Made by a program: the position numbers and the translations under genes | The notes under the pieces: model-generated | Told to the model about the DNA's origin: nothing | Seen by the model: the letters and a program-made list of their open reading frames with translations, nothing else | The model's database searches: none | In this document: piece by piece, positions 25,488 through 33,934 of the stretch | Layout of the letters: each line of letters opens with the position of its first letter | How positions within the stretch are numbered: position 1 is the first letter of the stretch | Assembly: GCF_012927205.1 (NCBI RefSeq) | Contig: NZ_JABBGC010000001.1 | Span: forward strand, 1,488,001 to 1,552,000 | Reading direction: 5' to 3' | Origin: Chitinophaga fulva | Lineage (GTDB): Bacteria > Bacteroidota > Bacteroidia > Chitinophagales > Chitinophagaceae | Length of the DNA stretch: 64,000 nucleotides

Positions 25488-25961
25488 TCATGATTTTAGA
25501 ATGGTCTTCAGTTTAGCTTTAATACGATTGAGTTTTACCCCTACATAATTCACATCGATGCCGGTAATGGCCCCTATCTCCTGATAGCTAAGGTCTTCCA
25601 GGTACAGAGTGATGATCGCTTTCTCTGCATCAGAAAGCTGTTGCAGGGCCCGAAACAACTGCTCCTGTTGTTCGGTGAGTACCGGAGCGGGAACGGCAAT
25701 ATTATCGGGCAGGGAATCCTGGTAGCTGACCCGGGGTGTCTTTTTCCGGAAAGAAGCCAGCGCTGTATTCAGCGCAATACGGTAAATCCAGGAAGAAAGC
25801 TTCGCCTGGCCCTGGAAAGACGGATACGACTTCCAGAGCTGATAAATAATTTCCTGAAAAAGGTCTTCCCTGTCTTCCGGCGTGTCACGGTACAAACGGC
25901 ATATCTTATGAAGAATGCCCTCATGTTGCCGCAGCATACCTAAAAATATTTCCTGATTCAT
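25488..25961 (-). CDS. ECF RNA polymerase sigma factor
   Basis: The 157-residue protein has sigma region 2 (residues about 10-73: EDREDLFQEIIYQLWKSYPSF, LSSWIYRIALNTALASFRK) and region 4 (about 108-154: LSDAEKAIITLYLEDLSYQEIGAITGI). It directs RNA polymerase to a small set of promoters. It is followed at once by a membrane-protein gene that may control it. No autoregulatory promoter could be identified. Confidence 0.92.
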   Translation of the reverse strand: MNQEIFLGMLRQHEGILHKICRLYRDTPEDREDLFQEIIYQLWKSYPSFQGQAKLSSWIYRIALNTALASFRKKTPRVSYQDSLPDNIAVPAPVLTEQQEQLFRALQQLSDAEKAIITLYLEDLSYQEIGAITGIDVNYVGVKLNRIKAKLKTILKS

Positions 25962-26104
25962 GGACAGCAGCTGTTTGGGGATATTAGTTGCTGAAGGAGC
26001 AAAAAAACTTACAGCCCGCCTGGAAAATTTTCAGATTTTGGTATTTAATTATTCAGGAGCTGTTTTTACTAAAACAACCCGCTCAATAACCCAACATCAA
26101 AATA

Positions 26105-26632
26105 TCAAAATGATGTAACTTTTGTTACGGTGGCCAGGTTCCGCGTAGTGGCCACAAGGCCCAGTTTCTTTTCGAGGTAGTTATTGGAGAAGGGGGACGC
26201 ACCTGTATTTTTTTTCATCAGCACATATACTTCCCTGCTGTTCATCCGGTAGGTTTCAATGTCGTTTTGCATGGTCTCCAGGATAGCCGCAGCCTCTTTG
26301 CCGGGAAGGGTTTGCAGGAAAGCAATGTATATCTGCAGGTCTTTGTCGGGAACAATGCCGGGATAAGGATTATTGTCAAGCACTGCCTGTATTTCAGCCA
26401 CACTTCTGATACAGGTGGGCACATCGAAGCCCAGGTTTTTCTCCAGCAGCTTCTCTATTTTGGATTCCAGCGCTGTACTGTTGCTACCGGAGTCGAAGAT
26501 AACATTGCCGCTCTGGATGTATGTTTTTACATTTTTTAGTCCGGCCTGCTCAAACAACGCTCTGAGGGCTTCCATTTTTACCTGCCGGCCACCTACATTA
26601 ACGGCCCGCAGGAATGCAACGTACCTGGTCAT
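26105..26632 (-). CDS. DUF1697 family protein
   Basis: The 175-residue protein begins MTRYVAFLRAVNVGGRQVKMEALRALFEQAG and continues VKTYIQSGNVIFDS, the clear signature of DUF1697, small soluble alpha/beta proteins of unknown function. Its ATG overlaps the stop of the DUF4184 gene (ATGA at 26629-26632), so the two are translationally coupled. Confidence 0.9.
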   Translation of the reverse strand: MTRYVAFLRAVNVGGRQVKMEALRALFEQAGLKNVKTYIQSGNVIFDSGSNSTALESKIEKLLEKNLGFDVPTCIRSVAEIQAVLDNNPYPGIVPDKDLQIYIAFLQTLPGKEAAAILETMQNDIETYRMNSREVYVLMKKNTGASPFSNNYLEKKLGLVATTRNLATVTKVTSF

Positions 26633-27366
26633 AACTTCGTTAGTTTTTGACTCAATACTACGGCAAAGAATCCATAAAATGCAGCGGCCATCACAATGGC
26701 GAGATAGTCCATGCTTTTGCGGAACATATGTGGCTGCTGCCGGTAAAACAACAGGATAGCACTGGCAACAACGATGATGAGCAGCCAGAATACCGGCTTA
26801 TGACGGCCCTGTACTTCCGGCGGCAGGTAAGGACGCGGAAGACGCATAAAAAACCAGCACAACAACAACAGCCCCACGGCTGAAGTAAGATATTGCATCA
26901 GGTACCATATCTCCATCGTTTCTCCGAAAATGACCGCTTCTCCCTGTAGAAAAGGAAACAGCTGTACATAATAGCCATGGCCATGTGTAAAACCATCCAG
27001 GAAAAAATGGGTAAGCGTACCGGCTATGATGGACAGTATCACCACGACATAGTTTTTCCGGAAATAACTGCTCCACTGAAAATACCTGAAATGATGCAGC
27101 CGGGCGCCCGCCCAGGCAGGTAAATAACGTATCAGCGCTGGTTTGGCTAATTCATGGTATAAAAACGCCAGCAGCAACGCTAATGGAATGTCGTATAAGA
27201 AAATGCCCCACCACTGATGCCCGTCATCGAAATAAGGATCAAACAGGACAAAATAGAAAAAGTCAGGTACCATCGCGCCTATCATCAGGCCGGTCATGGA
27301 AAGGTAGGGTCGCTGTCTGCAGGTAAGCGGCAAAACAATGGCTATATGAGAGATGGTAAAAGGCAT
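26629..27366 (-). CDS. DUF4184 membrane protein
   Basis: The 245-residue protein starts MPFTISHIAIVLPL, typical of DUF4184, and has several transmembrane helices with conserved His and Asp residues (GTLTHFFLDGFTHG), like membrane-bound metal-dependent hydrolases of the YdjM/DUF457 type. It probably acts in the inner membrane; the substrate is unknown. It overlaps the DUF1697 gene by 4 bp. Confidence 0.85.
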   Translation of the reverse strand: MPFTISHIAIVLPLTCRQRPYLSMTGLMIGAMVPDFFYFVLFDPYFDDGHQWWGIFLYDIPLALLLAFLYHELAKPALIRYLPAWAGARLHHFRYFQWSSYFRKNYVVVILSIIAGTLTHFFLDGFTHGHGYYVQLFPFLQGEAVIFGETMEIWYLMQYLTSAVGLLLLCWFFMRLPRPYLPPEVQGRHKPVFWLLIIVVASAILLFYRQQPHMFRKSMDYLAIVMAAAFYGFFAVVLSQKLTKL

Positions 27367-27500
27367 AGCGGCGTAGTTGTGGCTAAATTTAACGCATATG
27401 TTGGTATTATGTTAAAATTCGAAAAGTTAAATTATTGTGCTTGTGCAAATTGTCCATCATTTCCAGTATTTTATCCAACATATAAAAGACAGGCCGGAAC

Positions 27501-27508
27501 TAAATTTG
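27501..27508 (+). promoter_or_regulatory. -7 element of the cytosolic YceI gene
   Basis: TAAATTTG matches TAnnTTTG 35 bp before the ATG at 27544. No good -33 box is visible. Confidence 0.45.
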
Positions 27509-27543
27509 TTGGGTCTTTGAAAACATAAAAAAAACAATGTGCT

Positions 27544-28068
27544 ATGACTAACTGGAAAATTGATGAATCACACAGCGAAATAGGATTCAAAGTAAAACAT
27601 CTCATGATCACGAATGTGAGCGGCTACTTTACACGCTTCTCCGGCAGTATTCAGACAGAAAGCGAGGACTTCCACGATGCAACGATATCTTTTGAGGCTG
27701 CAGCCGATAGTATCGATACACAGAACCAACAACGGGATGAGCATCTGCGTAACGGCGACTTCTTTGATTCTTCCAACCACCCTAAAATCAGCTTCACGTC
27801 TACAAAAGTGAAAAAGATAGACGGCGAAAAATATAAACTGGTGGGAAATCTCACTATTAAGGGCCAAACCCACCCGATTGAACTGGAAGTGGAACACAAC
27901 GGTGTCTCCGTTGATCCATGGGGCCAGCAAAAAGCCGGTTTTGCGCTGAAAGGCCGTCTGCACCGCGCGGACTACGGCCTGCGCTGGAATGCCACTACGG
28001 AAGCCGGTGGCATCGTTCTCAGTGATGAGGTGAAACTCAATATGGAAATACAGTTGGTCAAATCTTGA
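27544..28068 (+). CDS. YceI family protein without signal peptide
   Basis: The 174-residue protein has the YceI lipocalin-like barrel motifs: WKIDESHSEIGFKVKHLMITNVSGYFTRFSGSI, RDEHLRNGDFFDSSNHPKISF and GLRWNATTEAGGIVLSDEVKLNMEIQL. YceI proteins bind isoprenoid chains or amphiphiles. It starts directly with the domain and so should be cytosolic, unlike its paralogue at 30222 that has a signal peptide. Followed by its own terminator. Confidence 0.9.
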   Translation: MTNWKIDESHSEIGFKVKHLMITNVSGYFTRFSGSIQTESEDFHDATISFEAAADSIDTQNQQRDEHLRNGDFFDSSNHPKISFTSTKVKKIDGEKYKLVGNLTIKGQTHPIELEVEHNGVSVDPWGQQKAGFALKGRLHRADYGLRWNATTEAGGIVLSDEVKLNMEIQLVKS

Positions 28069-28081
28069 TCATATCCTCCGT

Positions 28082-28135
28082 CAGACGCACGGCATCGGAG
28101 CATAGAAATGCCCGGTGCCGGCGTCTGTTCTTCTT
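28082..28135 (+). terminator. Terminator of the YceI gene
   Basis: CAGACGC and GCGTCTG (28082-28088/28121-28127), extended by CGGCA/TGCCG, form a long stem followed by TTCTTCTTTG. The tail is T-rich rather than a pure T run. Confidence 0.55.
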
Positions 28136-28180
28136 TGCGTGCGGTAATTGGTTTATCTTCGCGGCAGATAACCAGCGCAA

Positions 28181-29431
28181 ATGAAATTTGAACAATACCA
28201 TATATCTTCTGAAATTAAGGATAGCCTCGCGGAATTGGGCTTTAAACGTCCTACGGACATTCAGTTCAAAGCTATTCCCTCTATCCTGAAAGGAGATGAC
28301 GTGATGGCCATTGCCCAGACAGGTACGGGCAAAACGGCCGCTTTTGCCATTCCCGTACTGCACCGGCTCCAGCAACAGGACCGCTACCAGCGGAAAGGCA
28401 AATATGAAGTGAAATGCCTGGTAATGGTGCCTACGCGCGAACTGGCCATCCAGATCGCGGAGGTGTTCCAGCAAATCGGCCAGTATACAGAGCTCCGTAT
28501 ACTCGCCCTCGTGGGCGGTGTGGACCAGGCCCCACAGGTCAAATTCCTGGAAAAAGGGGTGGACGTGCTCATTGCTACGCCCGGTCGTATGTTTGACCAG
28601 CTGAACCAGCAACACCTGGACCTCACCAAGGTGCAGACGCTGATCCTCGATGAGGCCGACCACATGCTGGACCTGGGCTTTATCCGCGATATTCGCGATG
28701 TGATCAGGCATATCCCCCGCCAGCATCAAACCTTGTTTTTCTCTGCTACGCTCGATAAAGACATTAAAGACCTCGCTTATTCCGTGGTCAATAACCCTAT
28801 CCGTATACAGATCTCCCCCGAAGATCCGGTGTCTAAAAACGTTACCCACTCCGTGGCCTACGTGGAAATGGATGATAAACGCTTCTTCCTGGAACGGCTG
28901 GTAAGGGAATTCCCGGACAAAAAAATCCTGGTGTTTGTACGTACCAAAGTACGTGCGGAAAGAGTGGTGGCTGCCATGGCCCGCGTTGAGATCGGCTCCC
29001 TGGCCATGCATGGCGGCAAAGAACAGGATGACCGCCTGCAGGTAATGGAAGAATTCAAAAAGGGTGATGTCCGGGTATTGATCACTACCGATGTAAATGC
29101 GCGTGGTATTGATATCCCGAATGTGGATTATGTGGTCAATTACGATCTGCCGGACGTGCCGGAAAACTATGTACACCGCGTAGGCCGTACCGGCCGTGGC
29201 GTACAGAAAGGCCGCGCAGTCTCTTTCTGCAGCACGGAAGAAAAGCCGCTGCTGGACGCTATTCAGAAGTTCATCGGTAAGGAAATCACGGAAATGAAGA
29301 TCAATAAAGGGGATTATGAAGACACGATCCGTTTCTCCGAAGAGGCGCCTAATGATAACTGGCAGTTACTGATAGATCAGCACCAGGAAGAAATGGCCAA
29401 ACTGGGCAAGAAAAAGAAGAAAAAGAAATAA
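28181..29431 (+). CDS. DEAD-box ATP-dependent RNA helicase
   Basis: The 416-residue protein has all DEAD-box motifs: Q motif (RPTDIQFKAIP), Walker A AQTGTGKT (45-52), PTRELA, TPGR, DEAD (157-160), SAT, ARGIDIP and HRVGRTGR. The C-terminus is a short lysine-rich tail, with no long RNA-binding extension. It unwinds RNA duplexes in ribosome assembly or mRNA decay. The length and architecture are those of RhlE-like proteins; the exact role is not readable. Confidence 0.95.
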   Translation: MKFEQYHISSEIKDSLAELGFKRPTDIQFKAIPSILKGDDVMAIAQTGTGKTAAFAIPVLHRLQQQDRYQRKGKYEVKCLVMVPTRELAIQIAEVFQQIGQYTELRILALVGGVDQAPQVKFLEKGVDVLIATPGRMFDQLNQQHLDLTKVQTLILDEADHMLDLGFIRDIRDVIRHIPRQHQTLFFSATLDKDIKDLAYSVVNNPIRIQISPEDPVSKNVTHSVAYVEMDDKRFFLERLVREFPDKKILVFVRTKVRAERVVAAMARVEIGSLAMHGGKEQDDRLQVMEEFKKGDVRVLITTDVNARGIDIPNVDYVVNYDLPDVPENYVHRVGRTGRGVQKGRAVSFCSTEEKPLLDAIQKFIGKEITEMKINKGDYEDTIRFSEEAPNDNWQLLIDQHQEEMAKLGKKKKKKK

Positions 29432-29437
29432 TAACGG

Positions 29438-30064
29438 TTACCCATACACTTTTTTCATTCCGCGATAAAGCAGCTGTGCTTTGTTACGCATGGCCTTGCT
29501 GTCGGGGGATGGGTGCAGCTCGGCATGGAGGATAGCCATACCGTATAGCAATGGTATCTTCTGAAAGTTGATATTGTTGTTGTGAAGGTCGTTTTCCCAG
29601 TTATTGCCGGCATAGCTGTCTTTGTAGCTCTCTTCCATGGCGTCATACTGTACCTGGCAACTTTCTTCATCAAACCAGCCGGCCATGGCGGCAATGCCGG
29701 TCAACTCTTCCATCAGGGCTCTTTCTTCCTGCTCATCAGGGCGGGAGCGGCCATAGAGGAGCACCATGTACAAGGTTGCCAGGGTGAGGATAACGGCAAT
29801 GGCTATAGATATTTGGCGGGGCCGGTCGCCTGCAATGAGAATGGCTGCGATACTGCTTACCACCAGCGGGGCACGCAGATAGCCGGCGATAACACTTTCG
29901 CGGTTTAGTTTAATCCGGAACCCTTCTTTTTCCTGTCCTTGCTTACCTACCACCAACATGGAATAGAGTGGTTTGACAGGGAGTATCACCAGTGCGAACC
30001 TGGTTTCGATTTGCTGATGGTTGAATTTTTTGACTGCACCGAGGAAAATACTGCCAATGGCCAT
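29438..30064 (-). CDS. Two-helix membrane protein, unknown
   Basis: The 208-residue protein has two closely spaced hydrophobic helices (about 63-79 and 84-103) and a C-terminal cytoplasmic-type domain rich in acidic residues and asparagine (EERALMEELTGIAAMAGWFDEESCQVQYDAMEESYKDSY, NWENDLHNNNINFQ). No family recognised. It is convergent with the helicase gene, 6 bp apart. Confidence 0.6.
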   Translation of the reverse strand: MAIGSIFLGAVKKFNHQQIETRFALVILPVKPLYSMLVVGKQGQEKEGFRIKLNRESVIAGYLRAPLVVSSIAAILIAGDRPRQISIAIAVILTLATLYMVLLYGRSRPDEQEERALMEELTGIAAMAGWFDEESCQVQYDAMEESYKDSYAGNNWENDLHNNNINFQKIPLLYGMAILHAELHPSPDSKAMRNKAQLLYRGMKKVYG

Positions 30065-30152
30065 GTATGAAAGGGTTTTAAGGGTAAGAACAAATCTAGG
30101 ATAATATTCAGAACTTTTCTGATTTGCGGTTTTTTTGATTTCACCGCTTGAT

Positions 30153-30200
30153 AAAAGCGAAGGCCAAAGCAGGTATTAATCTGCTTTGGCCTTCGCTTTT
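30153..30200 (-). terminator. Strong terminator of the YceI/DoxX operon
   Basis: A 20-bp perfect stem (AAAAGCGAAGGCCAAAGCAG and its complement) with an 8-nt loop is flanked by A and T runs. It lies 22 bp past the stop at 30222 and is able to act in both directions. Confidence 0.92.
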
Positions 30201-30221
30201 TATTCGCAAAATCCCTGAATA

Positions 30222-30809
30222 TTATTGTTTAACGATTTCAGCGTTTACCAGGATATCAACAGTTGGTGCTACTGCGTATACGCCGGAAGGCAGTTTGTCA
30301 GCATATTTCACGCCGAAGTCCAGACGGTTGATGGTAGCTTTGGCGGTGAAACCTGCTCTCCACAGTCCCCAAGGGTCTCTTACTACGCCATTGTAGGTAA
30401 CGTCAAAGGGTATACGTTTGGTGGTGTTACGGAGGGTAACATCAGCCAGCATGATGTATTTGTTGCCGGTTACTTTTTTGAAGGATACGCTTTTTACCTT
30501 GATATCAGGGTATTGAGCGGCATTGAAGAAGTCATCTGATTTCAGGTGACCGTCACGTTGGTCTATACCGGTGCTGATGCTGTTCACATCGGCAGTGAAA
30601 TCTACTTTTGCGTTCTGGAAGTTGGTGCTGTCGGCAGTTTCAATGGCGCCGCTGAATTTGGCGAAATGACCTTGTACATAGTTAATGCCGAGGTGTTTTA
30701 CGCTGAAAATGATAGCGGTATGGGCCGGATCGGCATTCCATTTTACCTGTGCAAAAGAGGCGATGCTGGCTAATACCAGGAGGGCGGTGGAAAAAAATGC
30801 TTTCTTCAT
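30222..30809 (-). CDS. Periplasmic YceI family protein
   Basis: The 195-residue protein has a signal peptide (MKKAFFSTALLVLASIASFA) and then the YceI domain: WNADPAHTAIIFSVKHLGINYVQGHFAKFSG, IDQRDGHLKSDDFFNAAQYPDIKV, RLDFGVKY. It likely binds a lipid or isoprenoid in the periplasm. It is the second gene after DoxX (gap 42 bp) and shares the MarR-type operator upstream of that gene. Confidence 0.92.
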   Translation of the reverse strand: MKKAFFSTALLVLASIASFAQVKWNADPAHTAIIFSVKHLGINYVQGHFAKFSGAIETADSTNFQNAKVDFTADVNSISTGIDQRDGHLKSDDFFNAAQYPDIKVKSVSFKKVTGNKYIMLADVTLRNTTKRIPFDVTYNGVVRDPWGLWRAGFTAKATINRLDFGVKYADKLPSGVYAVAPTVDILVNAEIVKQ

Positions 30810-30851
30810 GTGTTGTTATTGTTGTTGTTGTTGTATGAAAAGAAATTAAAA

Positions 30852-31286
30852 TTATTTAGTCAGTTGACGGTCTACAGACCAACGGCCTGCACCTTTGATC
30901 AGCAGGGCTAACAGGATGCCCAGTACCAGTATGTGGTATTCAAAACCTTCTCCTTTCTGAGTACCTCCCCAGTTCATAAAGAAACCATTGGCGGTATGCA
31001 CAGACGTGGCAACCAGCATTACAGCTGTCAGCATTAAAGCCCACAGGCGGGTGGTGAAGCCAAACAAGATCAGCAGGGAACCAATACTTTCTGAGATGAT
31101 GACAAGGAAAGCAAGGATAGCGGGCGTTCCATTGGAAGTAAAGTAGTTAATGGTGGCTTTGAAACCATATCCGCCAAACATGCCGGCCAGTTTCTGTAAG
31201 CCATGTGGCAGCATCACGATAGCCACTGTTACACGGATAATAAACGATGTAATACTATCATCTGTTTGCAATAAGCGCTTAAACAT
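30852..31286 (-). CDS. DoxX family membrane protein
   Basis: The 144-residue protein has four transmembrane helices and the DoxX pattern TVAIVMLPHGLQKLAGMFGGYG, then LAFLVIISESIGSLLILFGF. DoxX proteins are inner-membrane redox-associated proteins linked to quinones or oxidative stress. It leads the operon with the periplasmic YceI gene. A palindrome equal to the core of the marR operator lies 79 bp before its start. Confidence 0.9.
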   Translation of the reverse strand: MFKRLLQTDDSITSFIIRVTVAIVMLPHGLQKLAGMFGGYGFKATINYFTSNGTPAILAFLVIISESIGSLLILFGFTTRLWALMLTAVMLVATSVHTANGFFMNWGGTQKGEGFEYHILVLGILLALLIKGAGRWSVDRQLTK

Positions 31287-31364
31287 AAAAGGGTGTTTTT
31301 GTTGTTTGTTATAGTGTTTAGGTATTTAATTCGATATAATTATAATACAAAGTCGAAACAAGTA

Positions 31365-31376
31365 TTGTATATACAA
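31365..31376. promoter_or_regulatory. MarR-type operator upstream of the DoxX/YceI operon
   Basis: TTGTATATACAA is a perfect 12-bp palindrome. Its core is identical to the operator of the marR gene at 31909-31924, suggesting control by that regulator. Confidence 0.75.
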
Positions 31377-31440
31377 CTGTTAGGGCAAAAAATAATCTCC
31401 GTCAATCAGGAGAATCAGTAGCCATCATGGCCATCACAGT

Positions 31441-31893
31441 TTAATCCCTTAGTTTGTCCAGCATATCCCCCAGCAGCTTCACTTCAGACGCCGTGAGCTT
31501 TTCGGCCAGCAGCTGATCATTTTTATCCATGGCCGGGTCCAGCTCTTTCAGCACCTCCATGCCTTTATCTGTGATTTTGATCTCTACCTTACGGCGATTG
31601 GTAGGGCATTGGATACGTGTCAACAACTCTTTCTGGCGTAATTTCTCCACCAGGCGGGTGGCGTTGCTCATCTTATCCATCATACGCTCCTGGATATCCA
31701 GCAGATTCAGTGGATTAGGCCGGCTGCCCCGCAGGATACGCAGTACGTTGTATTGCTGGGAAGACAGATCATACTTCTTCAATAAGTGCGAAATGCCCAC
31801 CTCCAGCCAGTTTGCCGTAAATACAATATTTAACATGGCCCGCTGATAGTCGTTAGCAAATTTTACCTGTTTTATTTCATCCTCCAGTCTCAT
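31441..31893 (-). CDS. MarR-family transcriptional regulator
   Basis: Start at 31893 (MRLEDEIKQVKFANDYQRAML); the upstream in-frame ATG at 31944 would read through the operator and promoter. The 150-residue protein has a MarR winged helix with LSSQQYNVLRILRG, LLDIQERMMDKMSNATRLVEKLRQKELL and the wing PTNRRKVEIKIT. No conserved redox Cys of the OhrR type is evident; the one Cys lies beside the wing (TRIQCPTN). Its own promoter carries the palindrome GTTGTATATACAAC, so autoregulation is likely. Confidence 0.92.
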   Translation of the reverse strand: MRLEDEIKQVKFANDYQRAMLNIVFTANWLEVGISHLLKKYDLSSQQYNVLRILRGSRPNPLNLLDIQERMMDKMSNATRLVEKLRQKELLTRIQCPTNRRKVEIKITDKGMEVLKELDPAMDKNDQLLAEKLTASEVKLLGDMLDKLRD

Positions 31894-31908
31894 AATTACA
31901 ATTACCAC

Positions 31909-31924
31909 TGTTGTATATACAACA
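31909..31924. promoter_or_regulatory. MarR operator overlapping its own promoter
   Basis: TGTTGTATATACAACA is a perfect 16-bp palindrome just downstream of the -7 element, 15 bp before the marR ATG. Its first bases overlap the end of the -7 box. Confidence 0.8.
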
Positions 31925-31953
31925 AAGGTAAGTGTATTTTTCATTCCGGCAAA
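31923..31953 (-). promoter_or_regulatory. Promoter of the marR gene
   Basis: Leftward, TTTG (31953-31950), a 19-bp spacer and TACCTTTG (31930-31923) match the Bacteroidota consensus exactly. Confidence 0.8.
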
Positions 31954-32039
31954 TTTTTTTTAAAAAAGTAAAAAGCTGCTGACACAGGGTTGTCACAAAA
32001 GGGTGTTTTCTTTGTGTCATAATAATAAACAAACAAACT

Positions 32040-32588
32040 ATGATAAACACTACTGTCACTCCTGCAACTGCTACCGCTGAATTGGTTAACTACGCAAAAG
32101 GCTTTGCTGGCTATGAATTATGGGCTATTAAAACCACGGTGGAATGGTTAAAGACAAAAGATGCTACGCTGTTGGAAACACCGGTAGTTTCCAGCTATGG
32201 AACAATTAAAGAAACATTGAAGCACATGTGGGATACCTCCGCCTGGTGGATAAAAAACCTCCGCGGCGAACATCCGTCACTCACTTTTGGTCCATTTGAG
32301 TGTAATGAGTCCGTCGCAGAGGTATTGGATGGAGTAGTGAAACAAGCAGAAGAGCTGATGGAGCTGGTTAGCGCGATGACACCAGAGCAACTGGTACAGG
32401 CTTACCCCGTAACCATCCCGTTTACCGGCGATTTTAATATTCCAGGTTATGAAATACTGTCACAGATCACCCATCATACTACCTATCACCGCGGACAGAT
32501 AATAACCATGGGGCGCCATCTTGGTATCACCGATGCTACCAACACGGATTATATGTTTTATCTGCTGGTAGGAGAAAAACGCTACTAG
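32040..32588 (+). CDS. DinB family protein
   Basis: The 182-residue four-helix-bundle protein has the three histidines typical of the DinB/YfiT metal site: KETLKHMWDTSAWW early, and ITHHTTYHRGQIITMGRHLG near the C-terminus. The family includes bacillithiol/mycothiol-dependent transferases, and many members are unassigned. Upstream is the inverted repeat TGACA/TGTCA at 31979-31994. Its end overlaps the convergent SDR gene by 4 bp. Confidence 0.88.
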   Translation: MINTTVTPATATAELVNYAKGFAGYELWAIKTTVEWLKTKDATLLETPVVSSYGTIKETLKHMWDTSAWWIKNLRGEHPSLTFGPFECNESVAEVLDGVVKQAEELMELVSAMTPEQLVQAYPVTIPFTGDFNIPGYEILSQITHHTTYHRGQIITMGRHLGITDATNTDYMFYLLVGEKRY

Positions 32589-33325
32589 CTGTTAGTCCCG
32601 CCGTCAATAGTGATGGCAGTGCCGGTGATATAACCACTTTCCGGTGAAGCCAGGAAAGTGACCAGGGAAGCGATATCCTCTACTTTACCATATTCTCCCA
32701 GGGAAATATTTTTCCTTTGCGCATCGGCATGTGCTCCGTCAGCGGGGTTCATGTCGGTGTCAATTGGACCTGGCTGTACCAGGTTAACGGTAATGCCTCT
32801 TGGCCCCAGATCACGGGACAGGCCCTTGTTGAAGGCGGTGAGCGCTGATTTGCTCATGGCGTAAAGCGTTCCATAAGGACCAGATACCCGATCGGCCATG
32901 CAGCTGCCGATAGTAATGATACGGGCGCCTTTGCCCATATGTTTGGCGGCTGCCTGGGAACCTACAAACACAGCCCGGGCATTGATGTCCATGGTTTGGT
33001 TGTATTCTTCCAGCGTATAATCTTCAAACGGTTTCATGACGGCGATACCGGCATTATTAACGAGTATGTCTATACGCCCAAATTCGGCTACGGTTTTATC
33101 TACTGCCGCTACTACTGCAGAAGGATCTGCACTGTCTGCCGCAATGGCCAGGCTACGCTGTCCTTTGCCGGTAAGCTCCGCCGCTACACTGGCTGCTTTT
33201 TCAGCTCCCTTGTTATAAGTAAATGCTACGGTTGCTCCTTCGGCTGCCAGTTGTTGTACAATGGCCGCACCCATTCCGCGGCTGCCTCCTGTTACCAGGG
33301 CTATCTTGTTTTCCAGACGTTTCAT
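32585..33325 (-). CDS. SDR oxidoreductase (3-oxoacyl-ACP reductase-like)
   Basis: The 246-residue classical SDR has TGGSRGMGAAI (NAD(P) motif, residues 12-22), NNAG (90-93), catalytic Ser 141, Tyr 155 and Lys 159 (YAMSK), and the C-terminal GYITGTAITIDGG. It reduces a keto group or oxidises an alcohol with NAD(P); FabG-like members are common and the substrate is not assigned. Unlike the SDR at 1-486, its active site is intact. Confidence 0.92.
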   Translation of the reverse strand: MKRLENKIALVTGGSRGMGAAIVQQLAAEGATVAFTYNKGAEKAASVAAELTGKGQRSLAIAADSADPSAVVAAVDKTVAEFGRIDILVNNAGIAVMKPFEDYTLEEYNQTMDINARAVFVGSQAAAKHMGKGARIITIGSCMADRVSGPYGTLYAMSKSALTAFNKGLSRDLGPRGITVNLVQPGPIDTDMNPADGAHADAQRKNISLGEYGKVEDIASLVTFLASPESGYITGTAITIDGGTNS

Positions 33326-33423
33326 ATGATTTGATTTTATGCCTGCAAAGCTAGATGGGGTGCGGGAAATAAAGAAGAGGAGATGTAATTGTTAAGGACT
33401 AACATAAATGTTAGTCCCTATTA

Positions 33424-33933
33424 CTATAAATATCTTTCGTGGAGAATACGGAGGTGATGTATCTGATGGCCTACCATCGTAAAACCCATAGCCAGCACAC
33501 ACATCTGGTATTTCCAGGAAGTGCCCGTTCTTAATAGTGCTTCGTCGGGAAGGCTGCGGAAAAGCGCAATAGTGGATTGTCTGATCGCAATCAGTTCCTG
33601 CAGCACGTCTTCAAAAGAACGTTGTGCCGTGAAGGCCTCGTCAGCATAGAGGTCCTGATCAAAGCCGGGTGTGGCGTTTTTATCATTACGCGCAAACACC
33701 AGTGCCCGGTAGGCAAACACTCTTTCTGTATCGGAGATATGCTGGAATACCGCTTTGACGGTCCATTTGCCGGGTGCATAGGCATAGTCGCCCAATGCCG
33801 CCAGTTTAGCTTTGTCCAGCGTTTGCAGCTCCTGCAGCGACTGCTCAAGGGCTTCCATAATAGAAACATCCGGTACCTGATCAATGTACCGGCCAAAATA
33901 TTCAGGGTCCGGGTAGATGGCCTGCTTTTTCAT
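33424..33933 (-). CDS. DinB family protein (DinB-like domain)
   Basis: The 169-residue protein has the DinB_2-type pattern YAPGKWTVKAVFQHISDTERVFAYRAL and a C-terminal GHQIHHLRILHERYL, supplying three histidines for a metal. The enzyme role is unknown. It starts 1 bp after the stop of the TMEM220-like gene and is in the same operon. Confidence 0.9.
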   Translation of the reverse strand: MKKQAIYPDPEYFGRYIDQVPDVSIMEALEQSLQELQTLDKAKLAALGDYAYAPGKWTVKAVFQHISDTERVFAYRALVFARNDKNATPGFDQDLYADEAFTAQRSFEDVLQELIAIRQSTIALFRSLPDEALLRTGTSWKYQMCVLAMGFTMVGHQIHHLRILHERYL

Positions 33934-33934
33934 G

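Noticed and set aside
28058..29176. Long minus-strand frame (372 codons) across the DEAD-box helicase
   Set aside because: It lies antisense to a gene with all helicase motifs and has no recognisable protein features.
30153..30200. Treating the long hairpin at 30.2 kb as a mobile-element end
   Set aside because: It has all features of a bidirectional terminator between two genes and no adjacent transposase.
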